64,000 bases of DNA from Halospina sp040196175 (GTDB lineage: Bacteria; Pseudomonadota; Gammaproteobacteria; Pseudomonadales; Oleiphilaceae): NCBI RefSeq assembly GCF_040196175.1, contig NZ_JBEFNF010000008.1, positions 72,075-136,074 of the forward strand, in the 5' to 3' direction. The translations under genes and the position numbers were made by a program. The notes under the pieces are model-generated. The model did no database searches. It saw only the letters and a program-made list of their open reading frames with translations, and had not been told where the DNA came from. Shown here one piece after another: positions 8,079 to 16,243 of this stretch. The stretch's first letter is position 1. Each line of letters starts with the position of its first letter.

Positions 8079-8813
8079 TTAAAACCGCAGACGCAGACTG
8101 CCAATGAGATTGTGCGAGCGCACGGAAAGCTTGGTCTTGATGCCATTGGTGGCGCGCAGGCTGACGTCCTCCCAGGAGCGGTAACGGTACGACACCTCCA
8201 GATCCAGCATACTGAACGGCCGCCAAGCCATCCCGCCAATCATTTGATAGCCGTAGGTGATGTCACGCTCATCCATCACCACTCCCTGCCCACGGGCGCT
8301 GTGCTGATCAAAATTCACCTCCGCGATACCAAACCCAAAACCGCCCACCAGGGCCGTATTGCTGGTAAAACTGAAATCGCCAATGGCATTGGCGAACCCG
8401 AAAGCCGCTTCTGAATGCCCGGATACATCGCCTATACGCTCACGACTGCCTTCATCCTCAACCTCACCGCTATCCCCGTCGACCGCCTGGCTGTCGTCGT
8501 CAATCGCCGGCTCTTCATTGGTGGTGTCATCAAACACCATGCCGTCGACGCGATCACGCTGGAACCCGAACTCCAGCTCCGTCCGACCATTGAAGGTTGC
8601 GCTGCCTTCCGACGCCCGGCCGATACTCACGGACACCGTCTCGCCCCCTTCATAGGCGCCCAGAACGCGGGTACTCCCCGCATCACCATAGCTGAAGCGC
8701 GTATCCCGGAAATCGGAATAGCCGCCGTTCACACCGATGTAGTAACTTTGCGCCTGCGCCGGTATCGCCACCACCAGCGTCGCCACCGCCACTACGGAAA
8801 AGGCCTGCCTCAT
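8079..8813 (-). CDS. outer-membrane beta-barrel protein (paralogue of the 17722-18429 gene)
   Basis: The 244-aa protein has a cleavable signal peptide (VVAIPAQAQ). Alternating amphipathic strands typical of small opacity/OmpW-like barrels follow, and it ends in LRLRF with a terminal Phe. An acidic loop (about residues 100-135, many Asp/Glu) replaces one extracellular loop. The start at 8813 is chosen because the signal peptide begins there and AGGGAGA precedes it; earlier in-frame codons lie in non-coding-like sequence. It shares YRYRSWEDV near the C-terminus with a related YRYQSIEDV in the barrel gene at the other end of the selenium genes. Confidence 0.82.
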   Translation of the reverse strand: MRQAFSVVAVATLVVAIPAQAQSYYIGVNGGYSDFRDTRFSYGDAGSTRVLGAYEGGETVSVSIGRASEGSATFNGRTELEFGFQRDRVDGMVFDDTTNEEPAIDDDSQAVDGDSGEVEDEGSRERIGDVSGHSEAAFGFANAIGDFSFTSNTALVGGFGFGIAEVNFDQHSARGQGVVMDERDITYGYQMIGGMAWRPFSMLDLEVSYRYRSWEDVSLRATNGIKTKLSVRSHNLIGSLRLRF

Positions 8814-8961
8814 GCGATATCTCTCCCTATCGCTGTATCGCGAGCGGCATTGATACCATAGCGCGCCCGATGATTCCGTGGTGCTTTTAACAGTGCCGGG
8901 AATCAACCTGCGATCTTCAACGCCTTCTTCTGCGTAGATTAGGGGTTGGATCAGGCGAGAA

Positions 8962-9035
8962 GGCGGCGGCGGGGTTGCTGCACGGGAATCCATGGTTCCA
9001 GAGCTTGCCGTGCAGCAACCCCCGCCACCACCGCC
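8962..9035. repeat. GC-rich inverted repeat (element B) before selD
   Basis: Arms 8962-8985 and 9008-9035 pair over a perfect 15-bp core (GGGGTTGCTGCACGG at 8971-8985 with its complement at 9008-9022) plus looser GC-rich flanks. The centre holds the smaller hairpin GGAATCC-ATG-GTTCC. It lies between two divergently transcribed genes, 34 bp before the selD start. It could be part of the selD leader or a relative of the compound palindromes A and C, although it lacks their GGGA-loop hairpin. Confidence 0.6.
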
Positions 9036-9069
9036 CCAGACCGAAAGCAATTCACAGATGAGGCACCTA

Positions 9070-11343
9070 ATGGACCGACCCGATCAGCCAGTACTCCGCG
9101 ATATCGTCCTCATCGGAGGCGGCCACAGCCACGTTGGCGTACTGCGCAACTTCGCTATGAACCCCATCCCAGGCGTGCGCCTCAACCTCATCTGCCGCGA
9201 CACTCACACCCCCTACTCCGGCATGCTCCCCGGCTACATCGCCGGCCATTACAGCTACGACGACGTCCACATCGACCTCAGCCGCCTGGCCGAGTTCGCC
9301 GGCGCCCGCTTTTACCGCAGCGAAGCCATCGACATCGACCGCAGCAACCAGCAGGTCATCTGCCGTGATCGCCCGGCCATTCCCTACGACCTGCTGTCCA
9401 TCAACATCGGCTCCACGCCACGGGTCGACCAGGTTGCCGGAGCCGAGGACCACAGCGTGCCGGTCAAACCCATCAACCGCTTCAATAACCGCTGGCAATC
9501 CCTGCTGGAACGCATGGAAAACCACGAAGGCCCGCTGGATGTAGCCGTGGTCGGCGGCGGCGCGGGTGGCGTGGAGCTGACTCTGGCGATGCAGCACCGG
9601 CTGCGCAACGCGCTCAGTGCCGCCGGCAAAGACCCGGAGGCGGCACGGTTCCATCTGTTCAATGCCTCGGGGCAGCTTCTGCCTACGCACAACAGCGGCG
9701 TTCGCCGCCGCTTCGAGTCCGTTCTGCAGCAAAGAGGTGTGAACGTTCATGAAAACACGCGCATTGATCAGGTTTCCGATGGCCAATTGACCGCCACCAG
9801 CGGCGCGACCTTTGATGCGGACGAAGTCCTCTGGGTGACCCAGGCCGGCGGCGCGCCATGGCTGGCAGGCACCGGCCTGGAACTGGACGAGGGCGGTTTC
9901 ATCAAGGTCCGTGATACGCTGCAGACCGTCACGGATCCCAAAATCTTCGCCGCCGGCGACATCGCCACCATGATCAACCACCCGCGTGAGAAGGCGGGCG
10001 TCTTCGCCGTGCGCCAGGGTAAGCCGCTGGGGCAGAACCTGCGCCGGGCCGTGCATGGCAAAAAGCTGAAGGACTACCACCCGCAGAAGCAGTGGCTGGC
10101 CCTGATCAGTACTGGCGACCAGTACGCCGTGGCCTCGCGCGGGTCCATCGGGTTCGCGGGTGAATGGGTGTGGCGCTGGAAGGACTGGATCGACCAGCGC
10201 TTCATGGCCAAGTTCAATCAGCTGCCCGCAATGAGCGAGGACAGCAAAGACGACCCCACCTCCGGTATTGCCCTCGGCAATGACGAGGCCCAGCAGGCCA
10301 TTTCCGCGGTAGCCATGCGCTGCGGTGGCTGCGGCGCCAAGGTCGGCAGCACGGTGCTGTCACGGGCCCTGAACAGCCTGCAACCCATTGAGCGCGACGA
10401 CGTCCTGGTGGGCCTGCACGCGCCCGACGACGCCGCCGTAGTGCGTGTGCCAGAGGGTATGGCCATGGTGCACACAGTGGACTTCTTCCGCGCCTTCATC
10501 GACGATCCCTACATCTTCGGGCAGGTTGCCGCCAACCACAGCCTGGGCGACCTCTTCGCCATGGGCGCGGAGACCCAGAGTGCCACCGCCGTGGCGACCG
10601 TGCCGTATGGGCTGGAATCCAAAGTGGAAGACGTGGTCTACCAGATGATGGCCGGTGCGGTTGAGACCCTGAATAACGCCGGCTGCGCCCTGGTCGGCGG
10701 CCACACCGGCGAGGGTAAGGAGTTGGCTCTGGGCTTTGCCGCCAATGGCTACATCGACCCTGAGACCGTTATGAGCAAGGGCGGCATGAAGCCCGGGGAT
10801 GTGCTGATCCTGACCAAGCCGGTCGGGACCGGCACCCTGTTTGCCGCCCATCCCAGGCTGGAAGCGAAAGGCCGCTGGATCGACTCAGCACTTGAATCCA
10901 TGCTTGTTTCGAACCAGCAGGCCGCGCGCTGTCTGCATGAGTACGGGGCCAAGGCCTGCACGGATGTGACCGGCTTCGGCCTGCTCGGCCACCTGGTGGA
11001 AATGACCCGTCCCTCGGGCGTGGACGCGGAACTGGACCTGGGTGCCATCCCGGTCCTGCCCGGCGCCGAGGAAACCGCCGCCTCCGGCATCCTCAGCTCA
11101 CTGCAGCCGGCCAATGTGCGCCTGCGCCGCGCCATCCGCAACCAGGAGGCCATGGTCAACCATCCGCGCTACCCGCTGGCATTCGACCCACAGACGGCCG
11201 GTGGCCTGCTTGCCAGTATACCGGCGGACAAGGCAGACGCCTGTGTGCACGCGCTGCAGGCAATGGGATACCCGGAAACAGCGGTCATCGGCCGGGTCAA
11301 GGCTCAGGGCGAGGCACTGGAGCCGATCCTGCTCAATCCCTGA
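9070..11343 (+). CDS. selD: fused FAD-dependent oxidoreductase / selenide, water dikinase
   Basis: The 757-aa two-domain protein begins with a pyridine-nucleotide-disulfide oxidoreductase-like domain of the type known N-terminal to SelD (IGGGHSHVGVL near residue 15, second dinucleotide motif VGGGAGGVEL, FAD-binding AAGDIAT). From about residue 415 it is a complete SelD: RCGGCGAKVG with catalytic Cys421 and Lys424, and APDDAAV, GGHTGEGKE and DVTGFGLLGHL. SelD makes selenophosphate from selenide and ATP; the flavin domain may supply reduced selenium. The active-site residue is encoded by TGC, not a selenocysteine TGA. GAGG before the ATG at 9070 decides the start. It is the selenium donor for the sen genes that converge on it. 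Confidence 0.92.
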   Translation: MDRPDQPVLRDIVLIGGGHSHVGVLRNFAMNPIPGVRLNLICRDTHTPYSGMLPGYIAGHYSYDDVHIDLSRLAEFAGARFYRSEAIDIDRSNQQVICRDRPAIPYDLLSINIGSTPRVDQVAGAEDHSVPVKPINRFNNRWQSLLERMENHEGPLDVAVVGGGAGGVELTLAMQHRLRNALSAAGKDPEAARFHLFNASGQLLPTHNSGVRRRFESVLQQRGVNVHENTRIDQVSDGQLTATSGATFDADEVLWVTQAGGAPWLAGTGLELDEGGFIKVRDTLQTVTDPKIFAAGDIATMINHPREKAGVFAVRQGKPLGQNLRRAVHGKKLKDYHPQKQWLALISTGDQYAVASRGSIGFAGEWVWRWKDWIDQRFMAKFNQLPAMSEDSKDDPTSGIALGNDEAQQAISAVAMRCGGCGAKVGSTVLSRALNSLQPIERDDVLVGLHAPDDAAVVRVPEGMAMVHTVDFFRAFIDDPYIFGQVAANHSLGDLFAMGAETQSATAVATVPYGLESKVEDVVYQMMAGAVETLNNAGCALVGGHTGEGKELALGFAANGYIDPETVMSKGGMKPGDVLILTKPVGTGTLFAAHPRLEAKGRWIDSALESMLVSNQQAARCLHEYGAKACTDVTGFGLLGHLVEMTRPSGVDAELDLGAIPVLPGAEETAASGILSSLQPANVRLRRAIRNQEAMVNHPRYPLAFDPQTAGGLLASIPADKADACVHALQAMGYPETAVIGRVKAQGEALEPILLNP

Positions 11344-11358
11344 GCAGTCCCTCCGTGA

Positions 11359-12102
11359 TTACTCGACCCGACTCCAGATCGTCAATTGCGCCAGCGTATG
11401 CTGGTGCTTGCGACGTGTCTCGCGGATCACGAAAGGCACACCCTCTGGCTCGGCGGCCAGCTGCATGCCGGGTTCCAGATGCGCTTTCATGCCATCCAGA
11501 ACCGTCACAGGCTCGCCATCCGCGCCGTAGTAACCGCCGATCCAGTTGTCACGGGGCGTGAACTCGGGCAGCAGCGTGTAGGGTGAGGTCACCACCAGCA
11601 CCCCGCCCGGATTCAACCGCTCCCGCAAACCACTCAGAAAAGCTCCCGGGTTGGGCATGCGATCGATCAGATTACCGGCAAAAATCAAGTCGTAGCCGCT
11701 GTAATCCAGCCCCAGGTTCCCGGCATCGCCCTCCTCGAACGCCACCCGGTCGGCTTCTTCCACCAGCCCCAGATCCGCCAGGGCAACCGTCTCGCGGTGC
11801 GCAAGCTCGCCCTCATCCACCAGCCGGTACTCCAGCTCGCCATCCCGGCGCAGCCGCTCCGCCGCCTCAATGAACCGATGCGACAGGTCCATACCCAGCA
11901 CATGCTCAAACCCCTTCGCCAGCTCCAGGGTGCTACGGCCGGTGGCACAGCCCAGATCCAGAGCCCGGTTGCCCTCGGGCTTGGCCCTCAGACAGCGTTC
12001 GGCACAGGCTTTCGGGAAATTCGGCACGCCGAAATGCTCGGGGCCGTAATGGAAGTCCATGTACTGGCCCAACTGCTCATCAGACTCATAGAAGTCAGTC
12101 AT
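11359..12102 (-). CDS. stand-alone OvoA-C-terminal-type N-methyltransferase (selenohistidine methylation predicted)
   Basis: The 247-aa SAM-dependent methyltransferase has the SAM-binding motif ALDLGCATGRST (about 48-59), then GMDLSHRFIEAA, FAGNLIDRMPNP and TSPYTLLPEFTPRDNW. These features match the C-terminal methyltransferase half of OvoA (the putative 4-mercaptohistidine N1-methyltransferase family), including FHYG and NFP near the N-terminus. In ovothiol synthesis this domain methylates the imidazole N of 5-thiohistidine. Here it is not fused to a sulfoxide synthase but lies downstream of senA, so methylation of 5-selenohistidine is predicted. The ribosome-binding site is weak. A compound palindrome occupies the gap from senA. 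Confidence 0.83.
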   Translation of the reverse strand: MTDFYESDEQLGQYMDFHYGPEHFGVPNFPKACAERCLRAKPEGNRALDLGCATGRSTLELAKGFEHVLGMDLSHRFIEAAERLRRDGELEYRLVDEGELAHRETVALADLGLVEEADRVAFEEGDAGNLGLDYSGYDLIFAGNLIDRMPNPGAFLSGLRERLNPGGVLVVTSPYTLLPEFTPRDNWIGGYYGADGEPVTVLDGMKAHLEPGMQLAAEPEGVPFVIRETRRKHQHTLAQLTIWSRVE

Positions 12103-12141
12103 ATAGGGTTCTCGTACAGCAACAAACTCTGAGGCAGGGGG

Positions 12142-12237
12142 TCGGGTAGTATTGCACGGGAAGCTCGGTCGCCAGGGATGGCGACCGCGCAGCCTACATG
12201 CATGTACTTGTGGCGATTCCCGTACAACACTACCCGA
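12142..12237. repeat. compound palindrome (element C) between senA-like gene and methyltransferase gene
   Basis: Outer arms 12142-12160 and 12219-12237 match at 17 of 19 positions. Inside are a perfect 9-bp hairpin with GGGA loop (CGGTCGCCA at 12166-12174, TGGCGACCG at 12179-12187) and the perfect 12-bp palindrome TACATGCATGTA (12195-12206). The layout matches element A at 3946-4047 with compensatory base changes. It falls between two genes read in the same (minus) direction and could attenuate transcription or stabilise the upstream message. Confidence 0.78.
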
Positions 12238-12258
12238 GCACCTGCCCCGTACCAGCTT

Positions 12259-13614
12259 TCAATCTTGAGACAACGCGCAGGTCCGGAACCCGGTATAAAC
12301 ATCGCACCGATCCGGATGGTAAGCCTGCCGGTAAGTACCACGAATCAGCATGGACGAGGCCGCACACCCACCGCCTTTGGTGGTCTTGTGCGTCCCGAAC
12401 TGCAACGTCGACATGAACGGATACATATCCACCGCAAAGCCGTCATAAGGGAAGAACTCGTTGCTCGTCCACTCCCAGACCGTGCCCAGCATCTGCCGGC
12501 AGCCGAAAGGGCTCTCACCCGCTGGGAACGCCGTTACCGGCACACGCCCCATGTAACGCTGGTCCATATCCAGCTTCTCCGGGTCCATCTCATTGCCCCA
12601 GGGGTAGCGCTGGCGCTGCTCGCCCGGCTGATTGGCGAGAGCCGCTACTTCCCACTCATACTCAGTAGGCAGACGCCGCCCGGCCCAGTTGCAGAACGCC
12701 TCTGCCTCCCAGTAACTGATCTGCTTCACCGGATGCCCCGGCTCCAGCGCCAGCCACTGGTCAAACACCCGCTCGTACCAGCGGCCATCGCGCTTGCGCC
12801 AATGGAACGGCTGCGTCTGGCTTCCCATCAGCGGCGGCTCGCCAGTGCCGAAGTGCAGGTTGATCTCGCGTTCCAGCCACTTGCGTCCGCCCTGGCTCCA
12901 GAATTCAGCGCGCTCATAGCCCCCCTCTTCCACGAACTTCTGGAACTCGCCGTTGGTCACCAGGGTGCGCGACATTTTGAATTCCGGAAGATCCACCTCG
13001 AAGGCCGGCTTTTCGTTATCGAAGCCGAAGTCCTCGGTAGCGTAGGCATCGGTATCGCGGTTCGCCGGCAGGCCAATCAGGTAGCGCCCCGCGGGAATGG
13101 TCACATCGCCACGTGCGTCCTGATCCACGCCTTCGCTGGTTAAGCCCTTGGGTTGCACGAAAGGCGGTGCCGGATAGCCCACGGTCTGGCGGCACCAGGT
13201 CATGGACTCCACGTGCATGTTCTGGTGATAGATCGCATAGCGATAGAGATACAGTGCCTCATCCGTCAGCGGCTGGTTACGGATGCGGTCCTCGACGCGC
13301 TGGATGATGGTATCCATGTATTCGAGCGTCGCCGCGCGCGAGGGGAACAGCTCTTTGGACCAGCGGTCTCCATGGTCCATATAGAAGGAGTCCCAGAGCT
13401 GGTCCATGGCGGGGTCGTAGCTGGGTGTGCCGTCCAGCCGGTTAAGGACGAAGACCTCGTAAAAAAAGGTGGCGTGGCCCATTTCCCAGACCGGCGGGTT
13501 CACGCCGGGGTGATAGGGCACGCTGAGCTGGTCCTCGCGCAGGCTGCAGACCAGATCCTTCACGCGGTCCCGGGTTTGATGGAGGGCCTGGATCAGGCTG
13601 TCGCGGTCGTTCAT
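12259..13614 (-). CDS. senA: SenA/EgtB-type non-haem iron C-Se bond-forming enzyme
   Basis: The 451-aa protein has an N-terminal DinB-like four-helix domain. His47 (MGHATFF) and the HQNMHVE motif (His130, His134) supply the expected three-His iron site. A formylglycine-generating-enzyme/sulfatase-modifying fold follows (RRLPTEYEWE, LGTVWEWTSN, TGFRTCA). This is the architecture of EgtB/OvoA/SenA enzymes, which join S or Se to the imidazole of histidine or hercynine using O2. It follows senB by 27 bp, which points to seleno-GlcNAc as the selenium donor. The absence of EgtD and the presence of an OvoA-type methyltransferase favour histidine itself as acceptor. The symbol is used in the broad family sense. 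Confidence 0.87.
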   Translation of the reverse strand: MNDRDSLIQALHQTRDRVKDLVCSLREDQLSVPYHPGVNPPVWEMGHATFFYEVFVLNRLDGTPSYDPAMDQLWDSFYMDHGDRWSKELFPSRAATLEYMDTIIQRVEDRIRNQPLTDEALYLYRYAIYHQNMHVESMTWCRQTVGYPAPPFVQPKGLTSEGVDQDARGDVTIPAGRYLIGLPANRDTDAYATEDFGFDNEKPAFEVDLPEFKMSRTLVTNGEFQKFVEEGGYERAEFWSQGGRKWLEREINLHFGTGEPPLMGSQTQPFHWRKRDGRWYERVFDQWLALEPGHPVKQISYWEAEAFCNWAGRRLPTEYEWEVAALANQPGEQRQRYPWGNEMDPEKLDMDQRYMGRVPVTAFPAGESPFGCRQMLGTVWEWTSNEFFPYDGFAVDMYPFMSTLQFGTHKTTKGGGCAASSMLIRGTYRQAYHPDRCDVYTGFRTCALSQD

Positions 13615-13641
13615 CCCGTGCGTTCTCCGTAGCGTTCGATT

Positions 13642-14631
13642 CTAAAGAGTGTACGTTGATTGGTGGCCAGCGTATTGGCCCATGACGGTATTGACCACCC
13701 GTTCCAGCGCCGCCTGCTCGGTTTTGGGCCGGAACAGCGGCGCCCGCGCTTCAACATGGGCCCGCAGTGTTTGCAGGAACCCCGGGTCGTTTTCAGCGCG
13801 CAGGAGCTGCTCGCGCAGGGCGGCCGTGTCCGCCACTGGATAGGTACCGGGATAGTCGTCACCGAGCAGCCCCACGTTGCCGGGAATCGCGGAGGCGATC
13901 ACCGGCAATCCGGCCACGCACGCCTCGGAGACCACATTGGCGCCCCCTTCCATGACTGAACTGATCACCATCAGGCGGGCCCTGGCCATGTGCCGACGCA
14001 CCTGCCAGCGGGGCAGTTCGCCCTTCCAGTCGAAACGCGCGTTCCCGCGCGCCTCCTGGTGCGCCAGCGCTTGCCAATGATCATTGTGCGCCCGGCCCAG
14101 CTGAATCACATTGAGCCGCGAAGCCGATGGCACCTGGCGGGCCGCCCAGGCGGTGCGCAACGAGTCCTTCTCGTCCCGCAGGTGACCAATGACCACCACA
14201 TCGAACCGGGACTGTACCGGAGACTGGCGCCGGGGCAGTGGCTCAGCCGATTGAAAGATCGTATGGAGGCGATTGTGAAAAGCCCTCGAGAGGTCGTCCG
14301 CAGCCCGTTCATGCAGCGCAATCAAGGCGTCCGCCTCGTGCATGCTGTACGCTGTTGCCTGCGGATCCGTGTGCTGGAAGCGGTAGATGTCGGTGCCGGT
14401 GAGCGCCACAATCAAGGGCGCGGCAGGATGGTGTGCCCGATACGCACGCACGGACTCACTGCTGCGCCAGGCGTGCAGCGCCACCAGCAGATCCGTGGGT
14501 TCGGCGTCGTATTCCGTTATAATGCGCGTCCGGTGGCCGCCAGCCCGCAACAGGCGGGCCCAGCGTTCGGCCGTGGCGCGATTACCGGCGCGTGATCCGC
14601 GCACGGCGGGCGTGACAAATGTGATGTGCAA
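13642..14631 (-). CDS. senB: selenosugar synthase SenB (glycosyltransferase fold)
   Basis: The 329-aa GT-B glycosyltransferase-like protein has the family features I associate with SenB: TPAVRGSRAGNRATA at the N-terminus, LTGTDIY, VIGHLRDEKD, SSVMEGGANVVSEA (UDP-sugar site) and NVGLLGDDYPG. SenB displaces UDP from UDP-GlcNAc with selenophosphate-derived selenium, giving 1-seleno-GlcNAc, the donor used by SenA. The start codon appears to be TTG at 14631, with AGGA about 10 nt upstream and no in-frame ATG before it. It is the first gene of the minus-strand sen operon and is divergent from the ABC-transporter operon. Confidence 0.87.
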   Translation of the reverse strand: MHITFVTPAVRGSRAGNRATAERWARLLRAGGHRTRIITEYDAEPTDLLVALHAWRSSESVRAYRAHHPAAPLIVALTGTDIYRFQHTDPQATAYSMHEADALIALHERAADDLSRAFHNRLHTIFQSAEPLPRRQSPVQSRFDVVVIGHLRDEKDSLRTAWAARQVPSASRLNVIQLGRAHNDHWQALAHQEARGNARFDWKGELPRWQVRRHMARARLMVISSVMEGGANVVSEACVAGLPVIASAIPGNVGLLGDDYPGTYPVADTAALREQLLRAENDPGFLQTLRAHVEARAPLFRPKTEQAALERVVNTVMGQYAGHQSTYTL

Positions 14632-14734
14632 GGTGCCGGATCCTGATTTGATGATTACTAATGAACGCTGAGAGACTTTCCAGCGTAGGACTCCACGCTA
14701 CCTCAGATACGATAATGATCAAGGAGACGATACG
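14632..14734. promoter_or_regulatory. divergent control region of sen operon and selenate-type transporter
   Basis: The 103-bp gap separates senB (minus) from the solute-binding gene (plus). It contains an inverted repeat, AGCGT (14682-14686) and ACGCT (14695-14699), extended by GG/CC pairs with a bulge. An AAGGAG site (14721-14726) serves the transporter. A shared operator would coordinate selenium import and use. No regulator gene adjoins, and the palindrome is short, so this is a location-based inference. Confidence 0.45.
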
Positions 14735-15592
14735 ATGCGCTTGATAACCGGCCTACTTGTGGCCCTGATGATGAGCTCTCCGGCGTTGGCCGAACCGACG
14801 CTCTATTTCACGGCGATTCCGGATGAGGATGAAACCAGTCTGGAAAAACGCTTCTCCAAGGTGGCGGACTACCTGGAGAGCAAGCTTGATGTACCGGTTC
14901 GCTTTGTTCCGGTCAAATCCTACGCGGCGTCGGTCACCACCTTCCGCAATAATCAGGTTCAGCTGGCATGGTTCGGCGGTCTTTCCGGCGTCCGGGCGCG
15001 TGAAGCTGTTCCCGGCTCGCAAGCCATTGCACAGGGCGCTGAGGACCAGAAATTCCGCAGTTATTTCATTGCTCACAAAAGCACCGGGATTGAACCGTCC
15101 GAGGGTAAGCTGCCAAAAGCAGTCACAGGCAAGACCCTGAGCTTTGGTTCGCGCGGCTCAACCTCGGGACGGTTGATGCCGGAGTACTACATCCGTGAGC
15201 GTTTCAATCAGGCACCGGATGAGGTTTTCAGCCGCGTCGGCTTTAGCGGCAACCATACCCGCACTGCCAGGCTCGTTGAGACAGGGACCTATGAGGTCGG
15301 TGTGCTGAACTACACGGTCTGGGAGAAAATGGTCGACAACGGTGAGATTGATACGGATGAGGCCCAGGTGATCTGGAAGTCGCCCACCTATCCCGATTAT
15401 CAATGGACCATCCGGGGCGATGTGAATGAGCGTTTTGGCGACGGTTTCAAGCAAAGGGTGCAGAAGGCGCTGCTGAACATGGACGATCCGGAACTGCTGG
15501 AGACCTTCCCGCGCTCCGCGTTCGTGCCTGCCAGCAATGACGACTATAAGACTATCCGGCGGGTCGGCAGGGAAACAGGCCTGCTCGACTGA
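14735..15592 (+). CDS. PhnD-like periplasmic binding protein, putative selenate class
   Basis: The 285-aa protein has a signal peptide (SPALAEP, cleavage after about residue 19). The mature fold is PhnD/SBP type: FTAIPDEDETSLEKRF, the PVKSYAASVTTFRN hinge, LAWFGGLSGV and FGSRGSTSGRLMPE oxyanion-binding loop. This subgroup is known as the putative selenate ABC transporter binding protein because it co-occurs with selD. Here it lies beside the sen genes and has no C-P lyase genes nearby, which supports Se oxyanion over phosphonate. Its stop overlaps the next ATG (TGATG). Confidence 0.82.
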   Translation: MRLITGLLVALMMSSPALAEPTLYFTAIPDEDETSLEKRFSKVADYLESKLDVPVRFVPVKSYAASVTTFRNNQVQLAWFGGLSGVRAREAVPGSQAIAQGAEDQKFRSYFIAHKSTGIEPSEGKLPKAVTGKTLSFGSRGSTSGRLMPEYYIRERFNQAPDEVFSRVGFSGNHTRTARLVETGTYEVGVLNYTVWEKMVDNGEIDTDEAQVIWKSPTYPDYQWTIRGDVNERFGDGFKQRVQKALLNMDDPELLETFPRSAFVPASNDDYKTIRRVGRETGLLD

Positions 15593-16242
15593 TGGCAGCA
15601 CTTGAGGTCAGCAACCTTTCTGCCAGCTATGGTGGCGAGCGGGTCCTGGGCCCGCTCTCGCTCAGTCTGGCGGCCGGTGAACGGGTGGCCCTGGTGGGAC
15701 AAAGCGGCGCCGGCAAGTCGACACTGCTGAGCCTGCTTTACGATCAGGCCGGTTCCGGCACCGCCTTTATGCCCCAGGATCTGGGGCTGGTGGATACACT
15801 GTCGGTCTTTCACAACGTCTACATGGGCCAGCTGGACCGCCATAGCGCGATTTATAGCCTGATCAACCTGCTGTTTCCGCTGCAAAAGCCGCGTGGCGAA
15901 GTCCAGACAATCCTCGATGAACTCGGGCTTGGCGACAAACTGCGTGAGCCCACAGGTGAGCTCTCTGGTGGCCAACGCCAACGGACAGCGGTCGCCCGGG
16001 CGCTTTACCAGCAGGGCAGTATGCTGCTGGCGGATGAGCCGGTTTCCGCCCTCGATGGGCCTTTGGCGCGACGCATCATGGACGCTCTGTCGCGGGGCTA
16101 TCCAACCTCCGTGATCGCGCTGCACGACGTGGATCTGGCATTGGCCTATTCCGACCGTGTCGTCGGTATCCAGGATGGCCACATCGCCCTGGACGAGCCA
16201 AGCAGTCGACTTTCAACCGCCGATCTGCAGCCGCTCTACTGA
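15592..16242 (+). CDS. ABC transporter ATP-binding protein, putative selenate/phosphonate type
   Basis: The 216-aa ATPase has Walker A GQSGAGKST (about 37-45), signature LSGGQRQRTAVARAL (about 123-137), Walker B MLLADEP and the His switch in ALHDVD. It is shorter than typical PhnC (about 260 aa). Translational coupling is evident: its ATG shares bases with the upstream stop, and the permease ATG follows its stop after 1 nt. It energises the transporter formed with the flanking binding protein and permease. Confidence 0.88.
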   Translation: MAALEVSNLSASYGGERVLGPLSLSLAAGERVALVGQSGAGKSTLLSLLYDQAGSGTAFMPQDLGLVDTLSVFHNVYMGQLDRHSAIYSLINLLFPLQKPRGEVQTILDELGLGDKLREPTGELSGGQRQRTAVARALYQQGSMLLADEPVSALDGPLARRIMDALSRGYPTSVIALHDVDLALAYSDRVVGIQDGHIALDEPSSRLSTADLQPLY

Positions 16243-16243
16243 C

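Noticed and set aside
8992..9069. Longer N-terminus of the SelD fusion beginning at 8992.
   Set aside because: It would translate the inverted repeat into a poly-Pro stretch; the ATG at 9070 has GAGG upstream and begins near the dinucleotide motif as in family members.
10321..10341. Possible selenocysteine at the SelD active site.
   Set aside because: The catalytic position in GGCGAK is encoded by TGC, not TGA, so no SECIS or recoding is needed.
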